From NCBI GenBank assembly GCA_021797415.1, contig JAJZZT010000494.1, forward strand, positions 1 to 6,045: 6,045 bases of DNA. Reading direction: 5' to 3'. Positions 1 through 6,045 of the stretch are shown here, piece after piece (positions within the stretch are counted from its first letter, which is position 1; each line of letters opens with the position of its first letter). The translations under genes were made by a program, and so were the position numbers. The notes below the pieces were generated by a model, which had not been told where the DNA came from, did no database searches, and saw only the letters and a list, made by a program, of their open reading frames with translations. This stretch comes from Bacillota bacterium (GTDB taxonomy: Bacteria; Bacillota; Bacilli; Alicyclobacillales; SLC66).

Positions 1-3000
1 TTGCTGGCAGCTTCGGCAAGACGCTGGCGCGCGGCGTCATGGTTCTCCTGCAAGGTCCGCAGCTTGTCGTCTATCGCCGCGGATTTCCGCAGCCCGCCTT
101 TCAACGCCGTGTCCATGCAATAGCTCATGGCGTCCACGAGCGTTAACCGGTTTTGTTGAGAGAAATCCTCGACGCGCACGCCATCGTCCTTCAAGGTCAA
201 CCGGTCATATTCTTTCTGGTAAGCCGCGCGACTTTCCGTTTCTCTTTTCAGCGCCCGCTGAAAATCATGCGGAGTTTCGGCGATCATCTTCACAGCGTTC
301 AGGATGCGGCTTCCCATGCCCGTCCCTTTCTCACGAAGCAAAGAACGCCCCTCCTTGCCGTCCAGCGTGTACAAAAAACGTACCGTTTCAATAAACCTGA
401 AACGGGATACCGGTTTGTTGTCCGGCCCCAGCCAGCAGACGGTAACGTCGGCATCATCGTCCGATTCCGGAATGCGCTGACCGTATGCCCGTGACCATTT
501 CACGTCCTCAACGACCAGAGTCAACTCCTTGCCGGCAACATCAATTTTCAGCAATGGAACATCAATCATGCCCATGGTGGCTTCGGCGCGTGTGAGATCG
601 CGGTCTAACTGCATAGCCCGCAAAGACTTTTTCAGCAAGTCAGCGGTGATTTTCAGAAACTCCGCGCCCATGTCAGACACGCGGCAATTCTGCCGATCTA
701 CCAAAACAGGCAAGCCGTCATCGCCCATCTCCGTTGCTACCCGATAGTTGAGCGGGCCGCGCGTGTCCGACTGCGGCATGGCATCTTCGGCCAAGGCTTC
801 ATCCTGTGTCCCCGTCAACGTCACATCTTCGGCAACCCCAGCGGGGTTAGCGCCCTGCACGGAGTTCGCGCCTGACACAGGGTTCTCCTTGGCTTCTTTG
901 GCCTCCTTGACTGCCGCTTTTTTCGCTTCACGCTCCGCTTTGCGTGCCGCCTTCGCGGCGCTCCGCTCCTCCTCCAACGCCGCGTGTCGCGCCTCGGACG
1001 CTTTCAGCCAATCTTGTGACAGTTGCGCGGCCTCTTTCACGAAAGGCATTCTTCCGGACAGGGCTTTTATCTCCGAATCGCCGCGCTGTATAAACCGTCG
1101 CAACTCCCGCAAGCTGTTATGCCAGGCGCTTTCTGCGGTGTGCAATTTCTTGGAAAGGTCCGAAAGCACCGTTTTGTCCATCAGAATATCGCTGCCGGAG
1201 GATTCCGCCTTGATGCGCGCGGGGTCCAGCGCCTGGGCGGAGGGATCCTCGATTCTCCGAACGCCGTTGTTCCTCTGGGCATACTGGTCAATGAACTTCT
1301 TCTTGAACTCCAGAATTTGCCAACGGCCAGCGTCTCCCGCGCCTTCGGTTACATAGTAATTCACCGACAACTGGAATTTCTCCGGCCCGTACTTCTCCAG
1401 CAGCTTGTTCCCCTGCCGCAAACCGCGCCCGTTGCGCTGTTCGATGTCCAGAGGCCGGTAAGGCGCATCCAGGTGATGCAGGCCCACCAAACGGTCCTGC
1501 ACGTTCATGCCGGCCCCCATCTTGGAGGACGACCCCATCAGCACCCGCAATTTCCCGGAGCGCATCATACCGAAAAGTTCCGCCTTCTCTTGCGGTTTTT
1601 CGTACTCGTGGATGAACGCAATTTCCTCAGCGGGGATACCCTTCTCCACCAGCATGCGTCGCAACGCCTCATAAGCGGACCAGCGATCTTCGCCTCCGAG
1701 GTATTTGTTCTCCACGTCTTCCAGTTCCTGCGGCGAGATGTTTTCCAAAAGCGCCTGAGCGCGCTCCGCTTTTTGCTGCAAAGCGTCGTCGGCCTCCCCA
1801 AAATCTTCCAGTTCCTGCTCGTACCGGCGTGCCGCGTCCAGGGCGTCCAGAATGCCCTGCTCGGTCGCCGAAGGCTTGCGCGCGGTGCCTTTCCGGCTGG
1901 AAACCGGCGTCGAGAAATCCAGGAACACCAGTTGGGTGCCGCGATCCTCCGCCCATTGCGTGTACAACTTCGCGATGTCGTCCGCGCAGCGCAACAGTTT
2001 CATCCCGTTGTTTGCATCCTCATCACCATTATCTTTCCCCGTGACGGCGCGCAAGTCCAACCCCACCTTGCTCATCTCTCCGGACAAGGAAAGAATGTTG
2101 TCCTCTCCTTTCTCGGGCCGCTTGGGCAGGTTGTCCAGACGATCCAGAATGGACCCTTCATTGAATTTCGGCGTGCCGTCCTCGTTCTCGCCCACCTCGA
2201 CGCCGATGTAAACCTGCTGATCCCGCGTAGGCTGGCAAACAACCACATTGGGTTTGCCTCCGGCGATGGGCGGAATGGGCATATCCGGCATCCCTTCGTC
2301 GGCCAGCATCCGGCGCACGTCCGCTATGCTGATGGTGTCCATGAATTGCTGGGTGAGCGCACGCAACTCCGGCAGGTTGTCGAACACCGAAAGATAGGCC
2401 TTCTCCTTGTACTGTCCGGTCATGGTGAACGCATAATCCCGCGAAACGTCCGCAAAAGCATTCTGCCAGGCATCGAAATGCAAGATGCCCATACGATCCA
2501 TCTCTTCGTAAGCGAAATGCCGAATCCAGGTATACAACTCCGCCATGGTGTTCGACAGCGGCGTGCCCGAAAGGTAAACGACCCCGCCGTTGTCCTCCCG
2601 CATTTTCTGGATGCTTCTGGACTTGATGTACAAATCCTGCGCCTTGGCCGAACCTTCCGGGTTGCCCAACCCCGCCACGTTTTTCATCTCCGTAATATAC
2701 GGGAGATTCTTGAACTCCTGGACCTCGTCCACAAAAAGGAAGTCCACGCCAATGTCGCCCATGGTCAGTCCGGCATCCTTCTTGCCGGTGTCGGATTGCG
2801 CACTGGCGATTTTGGATTTGATGCGCTCCACCTTGCGTTCCAATTGTTTTATCGTGCGTTTGTCAGCGTTGTCTCCCAGTTTTTCCATGGTGCGGATGGC
2901 GTCTTCAAACCCGGACACTTCCTCTTTCATGACGACGGAAGACCAGTGCGCATCCGGCGGTATTCTCGAAAACAGGCTGTGCGGAATAATCACCGCGTCC

Positions 3001-6000
3001 CAGTCGCCGTAAGCCACCTTGCCCAGGAAAACCTGGCGGTTTTTGCCGTCCATATCCACCGGCATGGCCGTCAGCACCGCCGCCGAAGGATACAGGTCCA
3101 GAAAAGCGCCGCGCCACTGATCCACCAGATGGTTGGGGACCACGACCATCGGCTTTTGAGCGCGACCCAGCCGCCGCATTTCCATGGCGAGACCAACGGC
3201 CGCGAACGTCTTGCCGGCGCCGACCGCATGGTCGAAAAAGGTTTTGCCGGATTGCAGTCCGCGCCAGATGGCGTTTTTCTGATGTGGGCGCAAGGTAATC
3301 GCCGCCGAAGAACCGACGAGGTCCAGGTGGCGGCCGTCATATTGGGGAGGCGCAAACCGGTTGAACGTCTGGTTATACGCCTTCTCAAGCCGCTCGCCGA
3401 CCGCCTCGTTGCTGTACACCCAGCGGGACCATTCTTTCTGTATCTCCTGGGACTTCTGCTTGGCGATCTCGGTTTCCTTTTCCATGACCACCGTCGAGCC
3501 GTCCGAAGCTTTTCGCGTAACCAGAAGCGGCTGCCGGTTCAAGGTTTTCGACAAAACCCAGTGCGGTGATCTCTCGTCCTGGACACCCCAACGCACCGTT
3601 TGTTCAGGCGGGAACGTGGCCGACACGTCCCACTTCGCCAACGCTTTTTCATAATGGAAAGTGGGTTCACCCATGGCACCCATGACTTCCTTGGCAAACT
3701 GGGCATAGATGTCACTGTCCACCCAGGACGCGCCGAAACGCACGCCGATGTCTTTCGTCGGCACCGGTTGCGGACGCAACCGTTCCAAGGCGTCCATCAA
3801 CCTGTAGACTTCGTCTATCCCCACCAGCACGTCCATGCCCTGCATCTTGGACAGCAGTTCCTGGACGCGCTCGGACTTGTCCAGAATATCGCCGCTCAAA
3901 GCCAGCGCCCTCTCCTGGTACGGCCAGGCAATCATGGGCTTATTCCAGAATTCGGAGCCTATCGCCGCGTCCAGGTCCAGATAAATATCCTCTTTTAGCG
4001 CATCCCGAATGCTCCCGGACCAATCTCCAGTCCATTCAGTATCCCGAAGCGCTGACTGGATGAACACGGGGTCCACCATTCCGAACTGCGAAAGCGACAG
4101 GCGGAGCGCGTCCTGCGGGTTTTCGGCCCGGTCCTGAATCTTGTGCGGGTACTGCGTGCGCTCCGTAAACAGCGTCGCTTTCTCTGCGGATTCCGGCCGC
4201 ACGTCTTCTCCGGTCCTGCGCGACACGGCGGCACTGATCTCCGGCAAGTAATTTTTCTCCAACGCCTGCAGCGCTCCGGAGAAGGTATCCTGCCGAAAAA
4301 TCCGCTGGTTGATGGGGCGATTCAACAAGCCGTATTTTTTGGTGAAGGTGTCATATGCCGTATTCAACGCCGAACGGCGGGCCTCAACGTCTTCGTCAAG
4401 CATGTGAGCGTTGACTTGCGCTCGCAATAACGCTTGTAGCGCATCCCGGATATGAACCATCCCCGTGACGCGCTGGATTTCCGTGTCAGAAAAGGCGCGC
4501 TTCATAGGCACGTTTCCTGTGCCGCCCGCAGAGGTTATGCCCTCCGCGGGAGCGGGATGGACCTCATCTTCTTCCGGGAGATCGGAAACCGCGGCATCAT
4601 CTTCGTTTTTCGCGGGTTTCTTCACCGAAACGGGAACCATCATTTCTTCAGCGAAGGCGAACCCGCGATAACCCGATGTGCGCACGGCAAGCCTGGGCGG
4701 GAATTCCGCAGCCAACCGCTCCCGCACGACTTCATGGTCCTCGTCGTCGGCGAACTGGAAGTCGCGTTCTTCGCGCGCCACGGCGGGATCCGCATACACC
4801 ATGAAAAACGAGCCGGACGGAGTCCTGTCTTTTATGTCCTGCGTGACCGGATACAGGCGATTCTCGCTCTTCCACCGGCTCTCCGCCAGCATCCGGGATT
4901 CCGGCCAAACCAGGTTTTTGCCAGCGAGTTCCGGGACGATCACCGAACGGATCCGGTCACCCAAATCCATACTCTCGCCTTTGTTGGGCAGGATAGCCGG
5001 TTCATCTTCGCGATACATTCCGCGGACCAGTGCAGGAATTCCCATCAAATGGTCCAGATGTTTTTCGTAGTAGCGATTGCCGGGGACGCCGCGCCCAGTG
5101 TCCGGGTCCTGGCCAAGGATGCCGTCGGCGCTGACCCAGTCGGGATAGACGGTTTTCTCGTCGATCAGCAAAGGCTCCATGCGTTTGCGAAAGAAAATCA
5201 CGTCGGTGACGACTTGTGTGCCGGCATTCGCCATGAAGGCATTACGCGGCAGGCGCACGGCGGTCAGAAGCTCCGCATCACGATGGAGCCTTTGCCGAAA
5301 CTCGGTGTACGCCGTGTCACCAGCGTCCAGAAAATACCGCGAAACCGCGAATGCCTGCACGCCGCCGGGTTGCAGTTGCTCCAACCCTTTCCGGAAAAAG
5401 TAATTGTGAATACTGGGTGCGTCGTCAGACCACTCAGGATGCACGGGATCAAAAACGGACTGATCGCCAAAAGGCGGATTTCCAATGATCACGTCCATCA
5501 TCCCTTCCAGGTCATTCACGTTCTGGAAAGGCTGTGCGTCTACGCGGGATTCCGGATATAGCCATTGAGATATCCGCGCGCTCGTCGCGTCCATCTCGAT
5601 GCCGAAACGCTGGGCAGATACTTTCATGTTTTCCGGCTGCAAAGCAAAAAACAACCCGGTGCCCATAGCCGGCTCCATGAGCGCCCCACCCTTGAATCCC
5701 GCCGCTTCAACACCGTCCCACATCGCCGAAATTACGTTGACCGGAGTATAGTGTGCATCCAGTGTGGAACGTCTGGCGGCTTTCAGGTCTTCGTCGGAAA
5801 GCAGCGATTCCATCTCCTCCACAATATCTTCCCACCCGGCATCCACCTCTCCCGTCGAAGGATCGCGAAACGCCTTGGGCAACCCGCCCCATCCGACATA
5901 GGCGGAAAGCGTTGCCTGCTCCTCCGGCGACAACCCATGATGCGAGATGGAATAATTCTCGTGCAAATACTGAACCAGCCGGATGGCTTCCAGATTGTTT

Positions 6001-6045
6001 CGCGCCTTTTTCTTGTCGCCGACATAGACGCGCCGCTCGAAGCTC
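1..6045 (-). CDS. Giant N6-adenine DNA methylase / SF2 helicase fusion protein, partial at both ends
   Basis: One uninterrupted frame covers the window: codons from 6044 down to 3 give 2,014 residues without a stop, and I checked every codon. Domain order is: a family signature YVGWGGL (49-55); methylase motifs EPAMGTG (124-130) and NPPFG (189-193); a conserved middle section; helicase lobe 1 with GAGKT (942-946), DEVQ (1106-1109) and SGTPLSN (1159-1165); helicase lobe 2 with GAGMN (1510-1514) and QRNGRG (1536-1541); a charged helix; and a C-terminal module. This order and these motifs are those of the COG4646-type methylase-helicases carried by conjugative elements, plasmids and large phages. 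The likely role is cytoplasmic: ATP-driven movement on DNA coupled to adenine methylation. By analogy with phage P1 DarB this could protect incoming DNA from restriction, but that is inference. All catalytic motifs look intact, with no frameshift, so the gene appears functional. Neither the start codon nor the stop is in the window, so no ribosome binding site or operon context can be given. Confidence 0.97.
3..758 (-). other. C-terminal module of unknown function, incomplete (residues about 1763-2014)
   Basis: This segment starts at GPLNYRVATEMGDDGLPVLV and continues off the left edge. It looks like a folded alpha/beta region (MGMIDVPLLKIDVAG, ELTLVVEDVKWSR, ADVTVCWLGPD, then FRFIETVRFLYTLDG) followed by helices: GTGMGSRILNAVKMIAE, RALKRETESRAAYQKEYDR and finally DDKLRTLQENHDAARQRLAEAAS. 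The GMGSRILNAV helix and the following charged helices resemble, only loosely, the helical tail seen after the helicase in other members of the family. I recognise no catalytic motif. A role in DNA binding, virion packaging or partner recognition is possible but not shown by the sequence. Confidence 0.5.
885..1004 (-). other. Lys/Ala/Glu-rich charged helix (residues about 1681-1720)
   Basis: About 40 residues are almost wholly Ala, Lys, Glu and Arg (pattern such as EEERSAAKAARKAEREAKK, then KEAKEAKEN). This composition predicts a long single helix or short coiled coil that is strongly charged. It is followed by a low-complexity segment (about 1721-1760) rich in Asn, Gly, Ser, Glu and Asp, likely a flexible linker. 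The pair probably acts as a stiff arm plus hinge between the helicase and the C-terminal module. No enzymatic role is suggested. Confidence 0.75.
1170..1952 (-). other. Domain: helicase lobe 2 (residues about 1365-1625)
   Basis: This is the second RecA-like lobe. It starts with the strand QLVFLDFSTP (1371-1380), has an insertion with a Glu/Asp-rich helix (about 1400-1455), and continues with EEIAFIHEYE and LRVLMGSSSKMGAGMN (ending at 1514). GAGMN is motif V and EQRNGRGLRQGN (1535-1546) is motif VI, with the arginine finger expected at Arg1537 or Arg1540. The lobe is followed by VNYYVTEGAGDAGRWQILE, KKKFIDQY and IKAESSG (1611-1617), a tail typical of these proteins. Together with lobe 1 it should form a complete ATP-driven DNA motor. 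Confidence 0.95.
2550..3332 (-). other. Domain: helicase lobe 1, ATP-binding (residues about 905-1165)
   Basis: This is the first RecA-like lobe of an SF2/SNF2-like DNA translocase. In order it shows LRPHQKNAIWRG (918-929) as the Q-motif-like entry, HAVGAGKTFAAVGLAMEM with Walker A GAGKT at 942-946, motif Ia VVVPNHLVDQW (967-977), YGDWDAVIIPHSLF around 1012-1025, motif II as DEVQ at 1106-1109 inside FLFVDEVQEFKNLP, and motif III SGTPLSN (1159-1165). A charged helical insertion (about 1047-1090, including RTIKQLERKVERIKSKI) precedes motif II, as is usual in this family. The DEVQ box departs from the more common DEAH but keeps the catalytic Asp-Glu pair, so ATP hydrolysis is expected. Confidence 0.95.
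3333..4433 (-). other. Conserved middle section between methylase and helicase (residues about 538-904)
   Basis: This long stretch has no named catalytic motif but carries several patterns that recur in the methylase-helicase family: RRSALNTAYDTFTKKYG (556-572), TERTQYPHKIQ, SQFGMVDP, an alpha-helical segment beginning LDAAIGSEFW, and IGVRFGASWVD. It ends near EWSRWVYSNE and YNQTFNRFAPPQYDGRHL, which lead straight into the helicase Q-motif region. I infer that it is a structural or DNA-binding connector that couples the two enzymes. No zinc-finger cysteine cluster and no nuclease motif is visible in it. Confidence 0.75.
4434..5180 (-). other. Post-methylase segment and variable linker (residues about 289-537)
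   Basis: The first part is family-like: RYYEKHLDHLMG (324-335) matches the 'YF..HPE.vLG' element that usually follows the methylase in these proteins, and a short MYRED segment comes after it. From about residue 372 to 512 I recognise no domain. This stretch includes an aromatic patch (SGSFFMVYADP), a charged helix-like run, and from about 476 to 512 an acidic and proline-rich linker (for example VSDLPEEDEVHPAPAEG) that probably separates methylase and helicase halves. Conservation returns at GMVHIRDALQALLRAQ (528-543), a family element. The function of the 372-512 part is unknown. Confidence 0.6.
5181..5999 (-). other. Domain: N6-adenine DNA methyltransferase (residues about 16-288)
   Basis: This segment transfers methyl groups from S-adenosylmethionine to adenine in DNA. 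It opens with the family pattern RNNLEAIRLVQYL (15-27), then SPEEQATLSAYVGWGGL (39-55). A DAHYTP element (96-101) precedes the cofactor-binding motif I, MEPAMGTGLFF (123-133), and the catalytic motif IV, NPPFG (189-193), follows. The order HYTP, motif I, NPPF is that of gamma-type amino-methyltransferases. After NPPF come HNYFFRKGLEQLQPGG, an AVSRYFLD strand and TDVIFFRKR (280-288), all as usual in this family. All key residues are present, so activity is expected. No separate target-recognition domain is recognisable, so the target site cannot be predicted. Confidence 0.93.

Noticed and set aside
153..1356. Several plus-strand open frames (153-494, 529-747, 748-1356) as small genes
   Set aside because: They overlap the coding strand of the giant gene throughout. 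Their low-complexity Ser/Ala/Arg-rich products are typical of shadow frames in GC-rich DNA.
3234..3251. A second P-loop-like tripeptide, SGKTFF, just before GAGKT in the helicase
   Set aside because: It lacks the full GxxxxGK[ST] pattern and sits where family members have a variable strand before the 'H.VGAGKT' loop. It is probably chance similarity, not a tandem ATP site.
1023..3569. Plus-strand open frame of 848 codons as a candidate large gene
   Set aside because: It is the exact complement of the helicase-encoding frame, is rich in His, Arg, Gln and Val without any domain, and the opposite strand has clear conserved motifs along its whole length.
4452..5561. Plus-strand open frame of 369 codons as a candidate gene
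   Set aside because: It lies in the same antisense register, opposite the methylase NPPF region and the linker, and its protein has no recognisable motif.
5264..6025. Short minus-strand open frames (5264-5485, 5707-5892, 5783-6025) as separate genes
   Set aside because: They are in other minus frames, while the frame with the methylase motifs runs uninterrupted across the same positions.
1..6045. Promoters, terminators, RNA genes, CRISPR arrays, insertion sequences or DNA repeats
   Set aside because: Reading both strands, I saw no repeat array, no tRNA-like or rRNA-like segment and no terminator hairpin followed by a T run. The entire window is coding, so isolated TTGAC-like words were not accepted as promoters.

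Overview
The whole 6,045-base window lies inside one very large gene on the minus strand. Read on the minus strand with codons at positions 6044 down to 3, there are 2,014 consecutive sense codons and no stop. The gene runs off both edges, so the true start (right of 6045) and true stop (left of 1) are not visible. All residue numbers below count from the codon at 6042-6044 as residue 1 and are window-relative.

The product is a giant fused protein of the DNA methylase-helicase type (COG4646-like 'N12 class' adenine methylase with an SF2/SNF2-like helicase). From the N-terminal side (right edge of the window) it contains: a YVGWGGL signature and an N6-adenine methyltransferase (about residues 16-288, with the motifs EPAMGTG and NPPF); a conserved post-methylase segment, then a less conserved stretch with an acidic/proline linker; a conserved middle section (about 530-900); helicase lobe 1 (Walker A GAGKT, DEVQ box, SGTPLSN); helicase lobe 2 (GAGMN and QRNGRG motifs); a Lys/Ala/Glu-rich helix; a Ser/Gly/Asp-type linker; and a C-terminal module of unknown function that continues past the window.

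Proteins of this build are typical of large plasmids, integrative conjugative elements and large phages, where they are often the longest gene. The best described relative in architecture is phage P1 DarB, an antirestriction protein that also joins a methylase to a helicase. The window therefore suggests a mobile element or prophage in a moderately GC-rich bacterium (mid-to-high 50s % GC by eye). No host lineage can be named from one internal gene fragment.

There are no intergenic regions, RNA genes, promoters, terminators, insertion sequences, CRISPR arrays or obvious DNA repeats here. Long plus-strand open frames exist, the largest covering 1023-3569, but they are antisense shadows lying codon-on-codon against the real gene.
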